This document shows, piece by piece, positions 39,629 through 48,906 of a stretch of DNA of 64,000 bases. The number at the start of each line of letters is the position of its first letter. Positions within the stretch are counted from its first letter, which is position 1. Location: the NCBI RefSeq assembly GCF_000160835.1, contig NZ_GG700732.1, positions 494,485 to 558,484 on the forward strand, read 5' to 3'. The DNA comes from Limosilactobacillus antri DSM 16041 (GTDB lineage Bacteria; Bacillota; Bacilli; Lactobacillales; Lactobacillaceae). A program made the translations under genes and the position numbers. The notes beneath the pieces are model-generated. The model was not told the DNA's origin, made no database searches, and saw only the letters and a program-made list of their open reading frames with translations.

Positions 39629-40972
39629 CTAATCGACCTCTACGAGCCCCTTGAAGAGGCCGTAAACAAAGTCACTAGCGTTGAACTTCTGCAGGTCGTC
39701 CACTTTTTCACCCAGGCCAACGTACTTGACCGGCAGGTGGAGTTCGTTGCGGATGGCGAGGACAATCCCCCCACGGGCGGTCCCGTCAAGCTTAGTTAGG
39801 ACAATTCCCGTCACGTCAGTACTCTGCTTGAAGAGTTTGGCCTGGTTCAAGGCGTTTTGCCCGGTTGTCGCGTCGAGAACCAGTAGGACTTCATGCGGCG
39901 CATCCGGAATTTCCCGGGTCAGGATCCGCTTCATCTTCGCCAGCTCGTTCATCAGGTTGACCTTGTTTTGCAACCGGCCGGCGGTGTCAACGAAGAGGAC
40001 GTCATAGTCCTCCCGTTTTGCTTTCTGGACCGCATCAAAGACCACGGCCGCCGGATCACCATTTTCCGGGCCGGTCACAATGTCGACCCCGTCCCGCTGG
40101 GCCCAAACGTCCAGCTGTTCGGTCGCTCCCGCCCGGAAAGTATCGGCCGCCGCCAGGAGAACTTTCTTGCCCTGGCGCTTAAAGAGGGCCGCCATTTTCC
40201 CGATGGTCGTCGTTTTTCCGGCACCGTTAACACCGACAAACATGATCACAGTTGGCCCCTGGGCCGCCATCTGCAGGTCCGGATTTTCATTCCGCCCCGC
40301 TTCTTCGTAGAGGTCGACCATCTTTTCAATGATTACGTTGGAAACTTCCTGCTTGCTCTTGGCGTTTTCCAGCTTGACCTCTTCACGAAGGCTGTCGCTG
40401 AGTTTCATTGCCATATCGTAGCCGACATCAGACTCAATTAGCATATCTTCCAGGTCGTCAAAAAAGTCCTCGTCAACGTGCCGGAAGCTGGCCAAGAAAC
40501 GGTTTAGCCGCGCGCCGAACCCGGTCCGCGACTTTTCCAGACCGCGATCGTATTTCTTTTCCTGCTGGTCCGCCGCTGGTTCCTCGCTCGCCGGAGCCTG
40601 GTCAGTACCCTCCGCCGTCGAAGCTGGGGCCGGCAAAGAACTGCTAGTAGCCACGCTGCCGGCACTCTGCCTCTGACTAGCGACGCTGGCGCTCACCGAA
40701 TCACTGGTGCTAGCCGCCGGCCCAGACTGGCTGAGTGACGCTGCCTGGCTGGTGCTTAAACTGGCGCTAAGCGATTGGGAGGTCATCCCTGACCCGGCCG
40801 TGCTCGCCATGCTAGCCTGCCGACTAGTGCTACCGCTGGCGGAAGCGCTGGCCGCCGTGGTCATCGAGCTGTGGGTCGATACCGCAGTCGTCAGCGACTC
40901 AGAAGCGGTGCTCTCACTGGCTGGTGCTTCCGCGGCCTTTTTGTGGCGGCGGAAAATATCAAATAATCCCAT
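39629..40972 (-). CDS. ftsY: signal recognition particle receptor FtsY
   Basis: A 447-residue SRP receptor. Residues about 150-447 are the conserved NG GTPase ([45 protein letters not shown]). The first 130 residues are unusual: a basic start [12 protein letters not shown] is followed by a Ser/Ala/Thr-rich repeat-like stretch, where most FtsY proteins have an acidic A-domain. It lies 11 bp before smc's end in the same operon. Confidence 0.95.
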   Translation of the reverse strand: MGLFDIFRRHKKAAEAPASESTASESLTTAVSTHSSMTTAASASASGSTSRQASMASTAGSGMTSQSLSASLSTSQAASLSQSGPAASTSDSVSASVASQRQSAGSVATSSSLPAPASTAEGTDQAPASEEPAADQQEKKYDRGLEKSRTGFGARLNRFLASFRHVDEDFFDDLEDMLIESDVGYDMAMKLSDSLREEVKLENAKSKQEVSNVIIEKMVDLYEEAGRNENPDLQMAAQGPTVIMFVGVNGAGKTTTIGKMAALFKRQGKKVLLAAADTFRAGATEQLDVWAQRDGVDIVTGPENGDPAAVVFDAVQKAKREDYDVLFVDTAGRLQNKVNLMNELAKMKRILTREIPDAPHEVLLVLDATTGQNALNQAKLFKQSTDVTGIVLTKLDGTARGGIVLAIRNELHLPVKYVGLGEKVDDLQKFNASDFVYGLFKGLVEVD

Positions 40973-40983
40973 TCTGATTCCTC

Positions 40984-43900
40984 CTACTCTTCTTGGTCAT
41001 TCAAGGTATCAATCACGTCTACCGAAACCATCTTTGATACCCCCGATTCTTGCATCGTCACCCCATAGAGGACGTCTGCCCCCATCATGGTTCCCTTACG
41101 GTGGGTAATCACGATAAACTGCGGCCCCCGCTTGCCAAAACGCTGAAGGTAGTTAGCAAACCGCTGGACATTGACCTCATCCAGGGCCGCCTCCGGTTCA
41201 TCCAAAATGGCAAACGGTACGGGCCGCACCTTTAGGATGGCAAACAAGAGGGTAATTGCCGTCAGGGCCCGTTCGCCCCCGGACAGGAGGTTCAGGTGCT
41301 GGTTCTTCTTTCCCGGCGGCTGGGCCATGATGTCCACCCCGGTCGTCAGCAGGGCGTGGGGGTCAGTCAACTCCAGCTTCGCCCGGCCACCGGCAAAAAT
41401 CTGGCGGAAGGTTTCGTCAAACGCCGCCGAAACTTCCTTGAAGGTAGCCATAAACCGCTGCTTAACTTCGCCATCCATCTCGTCCATCGTCTGCTGGAGC
41501 TGGTTGCGGGACTCCGTGAGGTCCTGCTGTTGGCCAGCCAGGAAGTCATAGCGTTCCTTGACCCGGTCGTATTCCTCAATTGCGCTGACGTTGACTTCCC
41601 CTAATTCGTCGAGGCCCCGTTGCAGGAGCTTTAGCCGCCGGGCCAGGTCACCATCGCTAATCTGCTGGTCAGCTTTTTGCCGGGCCGCCGCAATCGTCAA
41701 TGAATGGTGGTCCCGGAGCTGGTTGAGCAGCTGGTCGAGCTGGCCCTCGCAGCGGACCCGTTGCTCGTTCAGGGAATTCAGGTCATCAAGCGCCGCCCGT
41801 TCCAGCGCCACCAACCGTTCCTGCTTATTTTCCGCGGCCGTCAGCTGGTCGGCCAAAGTGGCTAGCTGCTCGTCAGTAGCAGCCAGTTCCTGCCGGGCAT
41901 CCGTCAGGGCCGCTTTGGCCGTTGCAAGCGCAGTGGCGGTATCTTCACCATGGCTCCCCTGTTGTTGGGCACGCTCTTCTAACTGGCGAAGCTGGCGGTT
42001 GAAGCCGGCAGCGGTAGTTTTAAGCCGGGTCAGCTGCTCTTCCAGCGTCGTTAGCTGGCGCTGGTACTGCTGCTGACGTTCCTTGGCAACCGCTAGCCAC
42101 TGCTGGAGCTCGTGGACCTGGTCGTTCTGCGCGTCCGCATTTTGCCGCAGCTGGGTAATCTGCTGGTTAACAACCGTAGTCTGCTCCTTTACCGTCGCCA
42201 GCTGCTCATCAATTTGCTGCTGGGCCGTCGTATTCGTCTGAAGCTGGTCCTGGTAGGAACCGTGCCGGGAGGTCTGTTCATCAGCCTGGTATTGCAGGGC
42301 ATCAATCCGCTGCTCAGTCGTGCAGGCCTGGTCAGCCAGCCGGTTAAGGCCCGCCTCCGCTGCCCGCAGTTCGTCTGCTTGTTCCTGGGCCGTGGCCTGC
42401 AAGTCAGCTAATTTAGCCTGGCCGCGCTGCTGGGACGCCTGGAGTTTAGCAACCGCGTCCTCTGCCTGCTTAGCGTGTTGCTGCTGTTCAGCCAGGAGGG
42501 CCGCGAGCTGTTGGCCGGTCTGCTTTTGGGTCAGGACCCCGGCCCGCTGGTGACGGTTTGCTCCCCCAGTCATTGCTCCGCTGGCGTTGATCAGCTGCCC
42601 GTCAAGTGTCACGACCCGGACCTGGTGGCGGCCGGCGCGAGCGATGGCGGTCGCATTATCCAGGTTATCAGCTACCACCGTATTTCCCAGCAGGTAGTCA
42701 ATAATTAGCTGGTAGCGCTGGTCATACTGAATCAGGTCAGTCGCGCGGCCCACATAGCCAGCCATTCCTTCCAAAGCCGCCCAAACCGTCAACGGTCGAC
42801 GGCTCCGGAGCGTATCCAGGGGCAGGATCGTTACCCGCCCCGCACGCTGCCGCGTTAAGAAACGGATGATCTCCTTCCCGGTAGCCTGGCTATCCACCAC
42901 CAGCTGCTGGAGCTGACCGCCAAGAACGGTTTCAATCGCCGTTGTTACTTCAGCCGGGGTTGTGATTAACTCGCCAACTGCTCCGGCTAAGCCCGGAAAC
43001 TGCTGACGGTTCCGCAGGACACTTTGGACACCGTGATAGTAACCGTCATAGTCATCCTCACGAGCTTGGAAGTCCTTGATCCGGGCCGCGGTCGAGTGTG
43101 CATCCCCCAGCAGCTGGTACCACTTCCGCTGCTGGTCCTGGTAGCGCTTGGTCAGTTGCCCAAGCTGGGCCTGCACATCAGCAATTTCCTGGTTGGTCGC
43201 CGTAACTCGTTGCCGTTGCTGGGCCAGCTTCGTCCGCTGAGCGGTTAGTTCCTGCTGCTGGGCGGTTTGCTTCTCCTTGAGCGCGGTCAGCTCGGCCGCA
43301 CTCTCCTTTTGCACATTCAGTACCTGCTGGTGATTCTCCTGAAGGTAGTTCGCCTGGTTATGCAGGGTCGTCTGTTGCTGAAGGAGCTCAATCTGCTGGC
43401 TGCGCAGCTCCTCCAGGCGAGCCTGGAGCTGTTGCAGCCGTTCACTGGCAGTTTGCTGTTCAGCCTGGTGAAGCTGCTGCTGGTGGTCAGCCATTGCGGC
43501 CTGGTGGGTGGTTAAATCATGCCTAACTCCGGCTAGCTGCTCCTGCAGCCGGGCTTGTTCCTGTTCGTTAGCAGTAATTTGGTCAGTCAGGCGCTGCTGT
43601 TCTTGTTTTTGCTGCTGCTGCTTGACCGTCGAAATCGACTGCTGGTTGTGGTAGTCAGCAATCAGTTGCGTTTGCCGCAAGATCGTCTGGTTGATCCCGT
43701 CTTTTTGCTGCTGCAAGGCGGCCCGCTGCTGTTTACGCCGTTCCAACTCGGCATCAGCGGTCTTCGTCTTTTGCCGGTACTGGGCAACTAATTTTCGCGA
43801 ATCCGCTAGTTTGCCCTGGGCCTGGTCGAGCTGCTTGTGTTGGCGGTCATAGCTGCGAACCAGCCGGGTTTGATCCAGGCGGTCAAACTGGCCCTTCTGT

Positions 43901-44550
43901 TCCAGGTAGTCCTTCGCCAGGGCACTCTGGTCAGCTAGCGGCTCCAGCTGACTCGCTAATTCACTGATAATATCATTGACCCGGTTGAGGTTGTCCATCG
44001 TCTGCTCCAGGCGCCGTTCTGCGGTCTGCTTATTTTTGCGGTACTTGGCAACCCCGGCGACGGTTTCGATAATGGCCCGCCGGTCTTCCGGCTTCCCGTT
44101 AAAGATAGCTTCGATCCGACCTTGAGAAATAATCGAGAACGATTCCCGGCCGAGTCCGGAGTCGATAAAGAGGTCCACAATGTCCTTTAAGCGGACCTTG
44201 TTGCCGTTCAGCAGGTACTCACTGTCGCCGTTGCGAAAAAGCTTCCGGGTAATGGTTAGTTCGTTAAAGTCGCTGGCGAGGTAGTGATCACTGTTATCAA
44301 AGGTAATCGAGACCAGGGCCCGGTTTAATGGGACCCGGCCAGCCGAACCGTTGAAAATCACGTCCACCATCTTATCCCCCCGCAGGTGCCGGGCAGATTG
44401 CTCCCCCATTACCCACCGGATGGCTTCGATAATGTTGCTCTTACCGCTCCCGTTTGGACCGACAATCCCAGTCATCCCCTCCTCAAACTTTATCGTTGTT
44501 TTGTTGGCAAATGACTTAAAGCCGTCAATTGTTAATGACAATAATCGCAT
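40984..44550 (-). CDS. smc: chromosome condensation protein SMC
   Basis: A 1188-residue SMC ATPase with Walker A GPNGSGKSN near 35, long coiled coils rich in Gln, a hinge near 510-660 (FPGLAGAVGELI, VVTLDGQLINASGAMTGG) and the C-terminal signature LLSGGERALTAITLLFAIL with Walker B PFAILDEPEAALDE. It forms the ParB-loaded condensin with ScpAB. ATG 44550 (MRLLSLTIDGFKSFA) is preferred over GTG 44562. The coiled coils are unusually Gln-rich. Confidence 0.97.
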   Translation of the reverse strand: MRLLSLTIDGFKSFANKTTIKFEEGMTGIVGPNGSGKSNIIEAIRWVMGEQSARHLRGDKMVDVIFNGSAGRVPLNRALVSITFDNSDHYLASDFNELTITRKLFRNGDSEYLLNGNKVRLKDIVDLFIDSGLGRESFSIISQGRIEAIFNGKPEDRRAIIETVAGVAKYRKNKQTAERRLEQTMDNLNRVNDIISELASQLEPLADQSALAKDYLEQKGQFDRLDQTRLVRSYDRQHKQLDQAQGKLADSRKLVAQYRQKTKTADAELERRKQQRAALQQQKDGINQTILRQTQLIADYHNQQSISTVKQQQQKQEQQRLTDQITANEQEQARLQEQLAGVRHDLTTHQAAMADHQQQLHQAEQQTASERLQQLQARLEELRSQQIELLQQQTTLHNQANYLQENHQQVLNVQKESAAELTALKEKQTAQQQELTAQRTKLAQQRQRVTATNQEIADVQAQLGQLTKRYQDQQRKWYQLLGDAHSTAARIKDFQAREDDYDGYYHGVQSVLRNRQQFPGLAGAVGELITTPAEVTTAIETVLGGQLQQLVVDSQATGKEIIRFLTRQRAGRVTILPLDTLRSRRPLTVWAALEGMAGYVGRATDLIQYDQRYQLIIDYLLGNTVVADNLDNATAIARAGRHQVRVVTLDGQLINASGAMTGGANRHQRAGVLTQKQTGQQLAALLAEQQQHAKQAEDAVAKLQASQQRGQAKLADLQATAQEQADELRAAEAGLNRLADQACTTEQRIDALQYQADEQTSRHGSYQDQLQTNTTAQQQIDEQLATVKEQTTVVNQQITQLRQNADAQNDQVHELQQWLAVAKERQQQYQRQLTTLEEQLTRLKTTAAGFNRQLRQLEERAQQQGSHGEDTATALATAKAALTDARQELAATDEQLATLADQLTAAENKQERLVALERAALDDLNSLNEQRVRCEGQLDQLLNQLRDHHSLTIAAARQKADQQISDGDLARRLKLLQRGLDELGEVNVSAIEEYDRVKERYDFLAGQQQDLTESRNQLQQTMDEMDGEVKQRFMATFKEVSAAFDETFRQIFAGGRAKLELTDPHALLTTGVDIMAQPPGKKNQHLNLLSGGERALTAITLLFAILKVRPVPFAILDEPEAALDEVNVQRFANYLQRFGKRGPQFIVITHRKGTMMGADVLYGVTMQESGVSKMVSVDVIDTLNDQEE

Positions 44551-44567
44551 ACTAACTTCCACTCACA

Positions 44568-45266
44568 TTACTTTTTTGCCCGCAATTTTTTCAGCGCCCG
44601 CTGGGCAGCTTGCATCTCAGCCTGCTTTTTCGACGATCCCTGACCATCCGCAATAACCTGGCCATCCGCAGCCACGTCGACGTGGAAAGCAGGATTGTTC
44701 TCGGTCCCGCTCTCTTCTAGGAGGTGGTATTCAATCAGCACGTCGCCGTCCCGTTGCAGGAACTCCTGCAGGCTGGTCTTGGCGTCAACGGCGTGGTCAA
44801 ACCAGCCCATGTCCAGCTTGGGAAAGATCACCCGCTGAACAAATTTTTCAACTGCTGGCCGGCCCTGGTCTAAGTAGAGGGCCCCGACAAAGGATTCGAA
44901 AATGTCGCACAGGAGTCCCGGCCGCTGGCGGGCACCCGCGAGTTCCTCCCCGTGACCTAGGCGAATGTACTGGTCAAAGTGGCATTCCTTGGCAAACTTA
45001 GAGAAGCTATCCTCACACACCATGGCGGCCCGCAACCGGGTCAGCCGGCCCTGGGGCAATTCCGGGTACCGTTTATAAATATATTCTGAAACGATCAGTT
45101 CCAACACGGCATCGCCAAGAAATTCGATCCGTTCATAAAACTTCAAATTCTGGTTGGGGTGCTCGTTAACGTACGAAGCCTGGGTAAAGGCCTCGGCCAA
45201 CAGGCGCGGATCAGAAAAATGAATGTCAAATTCCTTGGCCAAGTAGTCTTGTAGTTCTTCGATCAT
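44568..45266 (-). CDS. rnc: ribonuclease III
   Basis: A 232-residue RNase III: catalytic signature ERIEFLGDAVLELIVSEY and the second metal site near DIFESFVGALYLD, plus a C-terminal dsRNA-binding domain (KTSLQEFLQRDG...GSSKKQAEMQAAQRALKKL). It processes rRNA precursors and structured mRNAs. It starts the rnc-smc-ftsY-ylxM-ffh operon. Confidence 0.97.
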   Translation of the reverse strand: MIEELQDYLAKEFDIHFSDPRLLAEAFTQASYVNEHPNQNLKFYERIEFLGDAVLELIVSEYIYKRYPELPQGRLTRLRAAMVCEDSFSKFAKECHFDQYIRLGHGEELAGARQRPGLLCDIFESFVGALYLDQGRPAVEKFVQRVIFPKLDMGWFDHAVDAKTSLQEFLQRDGDVLIEYHLLEESGTENNPAFHVDVAADGQVIADGQGSSKKQAEMQAAQRALKKLRAKK

Positions 45267-45354
45267 GTTTAGATTCCTTTCTTCCTCATTCTAAAAATTA
45301 CATTCTTTCCTATTATACTAAACAAGTCCGGCCAGCGCAGGCGTTTCGCCATTT

Positions 45355-45391
45355 AAAATAGTAAAGAGGTTGAGCTGTCCCCAACCTCTTT
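45355..45391 (-). terminator. terminator after acpP
   Basis: A 10-bp stem AAAGAGGTTG/CAACCTCTTT on the minus strand, followed by a T-rich run. The 190-bp gap to rnc also holds a TATAAT-like element near 45315 that may drive rnc. Confidence 0.72.
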
Positions 45392-45455
45392 GACTTTCAC
45401 CACGCGGCTAGCAAAGCAGGCGCGCTCACCCAGTTAGGGCCAGTGCGCAATTATC

Positions 45456-45713
45456 CTAGTCAGCGGTGTGCTGGTCGATGTAGTCCACCACTTCACCAAT
45501 CGTACTGAGCTTTTCTGCTTCATCGTCGGCAATTTCTGCGTTAAAGGTGTCTTCCAGTTCCAGGACGAATTCGACAAAATCGATTGAGTCGGCGTCCAGG
45601 TCGGTCTTCAGGTTCAAATCATCGGTAATCTTTGCCCGGTCAATGTCAAAGTGATCCGCCACGATTTCCGAAACCTTGTTAAAAATTTGTGTACGTTTAT
45701 CATTTTCAGCCAT
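45456..45713 (-). CDS. acpP: acyl carrier protein
   Basis: An 85-residue ACP. The phosphopantetheine Ser lies in DLDADSIDFVEF. It carries acyl chains in fatty acid synthesis and supplies PlsX. It follows plsX, with which it is probably cotranscribed. Confidence 0.95.
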   Translation of the reverse strand: MAENDKRTQIFNKVSEIVADHFDIDRAKITDDLNLKTDLDADSIDFVEFVLELEDTFNAEIADDEAEKLSTIGEVVDYIDQHTAD

Positions 45714-45750
45714 GGTAAATAACCTCTCTTTATTAAATCCGAATCCTATT

Positions 45751-46782
45751 CTATTCGTTTTTGGCCTGCTTGTCCACTACCGCCTGCCGGCCAAAAAAGT
45801 CAACCGTTTTTTCGATCACCCCAGAGCTCAGCATTGTCCGAATTTGGCTAATCGTATTGGCAACCGCAGTGGCATCCGAGGAGCCATGGGTTTTTACCAC
45901 AGGCGCCTTTAAGCCTAATAGGACCGCCCCGCCGTATGTCGACGCACTCATCTTTTTCCCGATCTGATGAAAGACCGGCTTTAAGAGCAGGTAGCCCAGC
46001 TTAGCCCGCAAGCCGCCGGTTAAAATGCCGTCCTTAATCAGGATCAGCATCATCTTGGCAGTTCCCTCGGTTGCCTTGAGGGCGGCATTAGCGGTCCAGC
46101 CATCACTGACCACCACGTCGGCCTTGCCAACCAGGAGGTCGCCAGATTCAATATTCCCCACAAAGTTTAAGTCAGCCGCCGCGTTTAGTTGCTGCCAAAC
46201 GGCCTTGTGCAGCTGGTCGCCCTTATCCTCTTCAGCCCCGTTATTCAAGAGGGCAATCCGGGGATTGGCAACTCCCAGGACGTTTTCGGCATAGAACTTG
46301 CCGAGATAGCCATACTGTACCAGGTTGCGTTCCTTGCTCTCCGCATTCGCCCCGGTATCCAGGTAGACAAAGCTCTGCCGGGCGGCTCCGGGCTGGGTAA
46401 TTGGCAGAATACTGGTCAAGCCAGGGCGGTCAATTCCCTTAATGCGGCCGACGATAAAAATCCCTGCGGCCAGCACCGCCCCGGTGTTGCCGGCCGAGAA
46501 AAAGGCGTCCGCACTGCCTTCCTTAACTGCCCGGGCGGCCCGGACGATTGAGGAATCCTTCTTGCGCCGAATGGCCCGGACCGGTTCTTCGCCCATCGTA
46601 ATTTCTTCGGTGGTCGCCAGCAGGGTCAGCCGCTCACTATTCTTGATCAGCGGTTTGACCTTCGCCGGGTCGCCAAACAGCTGAAATTCCAGGTCAGGGT
46701 ACTGGTCACGGGCCCGTTCAACCCCCGCAATAATCGCCTGGGGGGCGTTGTCGCCACCCATCGCATCAACAGCAATTTTCAT
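45751..46782 (-). CDS. plsX: phosphate acyltransferase PlsX
   Basis: A 343-residue PlsX, which converts acyl-ACP to acyl-phosphate in phosphatidic acid synthesis. MKIAVDAMGGDNAPQAII and SAGNTGAVLAAGIFIVGRI are diagnostic. ATG 46782 after AAGGAG is the start; the frame is open upstream of it. Confidence 0.96.
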   Translation of the reverse strand: MKIAVDAMGGDNAPQAIIAGVERARDQYPDLEFQLFGDPAKVKPLIKNSERLTLLATTEEITMGEEPVRAIRRKKDSSIVRAARAVKEGSADAFFSAGNTGAVLAAGIFIVGRIKGIDRPGLTSILPITQPGAARQSFVYLDTGANAESKERNLVQYGYLGKFYAENVLGVANPRIALLNNGAEEDKGDQLHKAVWQQLNAAADLNFVGNIESGDLLVGKADVVVSDGWTANAALKATEGTAKMMLILIKDGILTGGLRAKLGYLLLKPVFHQIGKKMSASTYGGAVLLGLKAPVVKTHGSSDATAVANTISQIRTMLSSGVIEKTVDFFGRQAVVDKQAKNE

Positions 46783-46795
46783 TATTATCGACTCC

Positions 46796-48838
46796 TTAAT
46801 CAAAGTGTGTTTCAAGCTGGTGGCGCTGCAAATACAACACCAGCGGCTGGTTATCATCCTGTTCGTCCCAGTGGGGAGTGCGCAGGAGGTCGGTTGCGTC
46901 CTGCCGCGCTATCTGGAGCATTTTAAGGTCGCCAACCGGGTCCCCGACTTTGAATTCCGGCATCCCCGACTGTTTATTGCCCAAAACATCTCCCGACCCC
47001 CGCAGCTCCAGGTCACGCTGGGCCACCACAAAGCCATCGTTGGTTTCCACCATCGTCTTCATCCGTTCCTGGCCTTCGTCCGTCTTCGGGTCGGCCAGCA
47101 ACAGGCAATAACTCTGTCGGTCGCCACGACCAACCCGGCCCCGCAGCTGGTGAAGCTGGGCCAGGCCAAAGCGGTCGGCATTATAAACCATCATCACCGT
47201 CGCGTTCGGGTTATCGACCCCGACCTCAATCACCGTGGTCGAAACCAGGAGCTGGTATTCACCCTGCTGGAACTTGTGCATTACCCGGTCCTTTTCCTCA
47301 GCGGACAGCCGGCCATGCAGCAAGCCGACCTGGTAACGGGGCTGGAAATATTCTGCCAACTCATTATACAGGTCGGTGGCGTTTTGGACGTCAAGGGCCG
47401 CCGATTCTTCAATCAATGGGCTCACGATATAGACCTGGGCTCCCCCTGCTAGCTGGTCACGCAGGAAGTGGAGGGCCTCGCTCTGCTGGTTGAGCTTTAG
47501 CCAGCAGGTTTCAATCGGTTTCCGCCCCGCCGGCAATTCATCAATCACGGAGACGTCCATTTCTCCGTACGCAGTGATTGCCAGGGTTCTGGGAATCGGG
47601 GTTGCCGTCATCGCCAGGACATCCGGCTGGTCCCCCTTCTCCCGCAAGAGTTGACGCTGGTTGACCCCAAAGCGGTGCTGTTCGTCGGTAATCACCAGCC
47701 CCAGGTTGGCGTACTCAACGTCGTCCTGGATCAGCGCGTGGGTCCCAATCACGAGGTTGATTTCACCCCGCTTAATCGCCCCGACGAGCTCACGATGCTG
47801 CTTAGCAGTTAATGACCCGGTCAGCAGGCCGACGTGAACGTGGGTCCCCGCAAAGGTCCGGGCCAGCTTTTCCGCGTGCTGGGCCGCTAATATTTCCGTC
47901 GGGGCCATCAAGGCCGCCTGGTAGCCCGCCGTAATGGTGGCGTAAATGGCAATCGCCGCGACAATCGTCTTCCCCGAGCCGACATCCCCCTGCAAGAGCC
48001 GGTTCATCTGGTAAGGAGCGCGCAGGTCCCGGCAAATTTCGTTCACAACCCGCTTTTGCGCCCCGGTCAGCTCAAAACCAATTCCCGCAATAAAGTTCTT
48101 TAATTCATCGTTATGGTATAAGATTGGATTTCCGTCCGCGTGCCGGCGGGCCTGGCGAATTGCCTGCAAGCGCAGCTGAAAGAGGAAGAACTCTTCGTAG
48201 GCGGCCGTCCGCCGCGCGGCCTTGGCCTGACCTACGTTCTCCGGGAAGTGGAGAGCCTTAATCATTGTTCGCCGGTCTAGTAGGCGGTAGTGCTGGCGAA
48301 GGGGGGCGGGCAAGAGCGTCGGGATGACGTTTTGGTATTCGTCAAACGCCTGCCGAATTAACCCCCGTAGCGTCGCCTGCCGGATGTGCTTATTAACCGG
48401 GTAAATGGCGCCCGAATCACCGCTGTCCTGCGCCCCAGCGGCGAGAAACTTATTCGCCGTTACTTGAGCGCGCTGGGCATCCCACTTGCCCATCACCGTG
48501 ACGGTCTGGCCGAGTGCCACCCGCTTGGCCAGGTAGGCCTGGTTAAAAAAGGTGACCATAATTACCCGCGGGCCGACTTGAAGGCGGAAGCTGAGGCGAC
48601 TTCGCCGGTAGCCAAAGTGGGAGAGGAGCGGTTCCGACACCACCGTCCCCTGGGTAGTAATCCGCTGCCGGTCCTGAACGTTATCAAGGTCTGCCGGGGT
48701 AACGTCGTCATAACGGCTCGGGTAGTAAGTCAGGAGATCTTCAACCGTATCAATCCCCAGGGTTGCTAAATCTGCAGCCCGCTTGGGGCCCACGCCCTTC
48801 AACGCCGCTACCGGGTCCTGTAAGCTCTTCATCTCCAC
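46796..48838 (-). CDS. recG: ATP-dependent DNA helicase RecG
   Basis: A 680-residue branch-migration helicase: wedge/OB domain (about 55-150) and two helicase domains with LLQGDVGSGKTIVA, ITDEQHRFGV, TATPIPRTLA and QLRGRVGRGDRQSYC. It rescues stalled forks and processes Holliday junctions. Confidence 0.97.
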   Translation of the reverse strand: MEMKSLQDPVAALKGVGPKRAADLATLGIDTVEDLLTYYPSRYDDVTPADLDNVQDRQRITTQGTVVSEPLLSHFGYRRSRLSFRLQVGPRVIMVTFFNQAYLAKRVALGQTVTVMGKWDAQRAQVTANKFLAAGAQDSGDSGAIYPVNKHIRQATLRGLIRQAFDEYQNVIPTLLPAPLRQHYRLLDRRTMIKALHFPENVGQAKAARRTAAYEEFFLFQLRLQAIRQARRHADGNPILYHNDELKNFIAGIGFELTGAQKRVVNEICRDLRAPYQMNRLLQGDVGSGKTIVAAIAIYATITAGYQAALMAPTEILAAQHAEKLARTFAGTHVHVGLLTGSLTAKQHRELVGAIKRGEINLVIGTHALIQDDVEYANLGLVITDEQHRFGVNQRQLLREKGDQPDVLAMTATPIPRTLAITAYGEMDVSVIDELPAGRKPIETCWLKLNQQSEALHFLRDQLAGGAQVYIVSPLIEESAALDVQNATDLYNELAEYFQPRYQVGLLHGRLSAEEKDRVMHKFQQGEYQLLVSTTVIEVGVDNPNATVMMVYNADRFGLAQLHQLRGRVGRGDRQSYCLLLADPKTDEGQERMKTMVETNDGFVVAQRDLELRGSGDVLGNKQSGMPEFKVGDPVGDLKMLQIARQDATDLLRTPHWDEQDDNQPLVLYLQRHQLETHFD

Positions 48839-48853
48839 CCCTCCTTACTACAT

Positions 48854-48880
48854 AAAAAGAGGCTGGGAAATTCCAACCTC
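48854..48880 (-). terminator. terminator between fakA and recG
   Basis: Stem GAGGTTGG-AATTT-CCCAGCCTC on the minus strand followed by TTTTT. Confidence 0.72.
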
Positions 48881-48906
48881 ACTGCTTACTTTAGTCTGCT
48901 GGCGAT

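Noticed and set aside
39893..42411. Plus-strand frames of 100-180 codons opposite ftsY and smc
   Set aside because: Antisense of Gln- and Ser-rich coding sequence; no ribosome binding sites.
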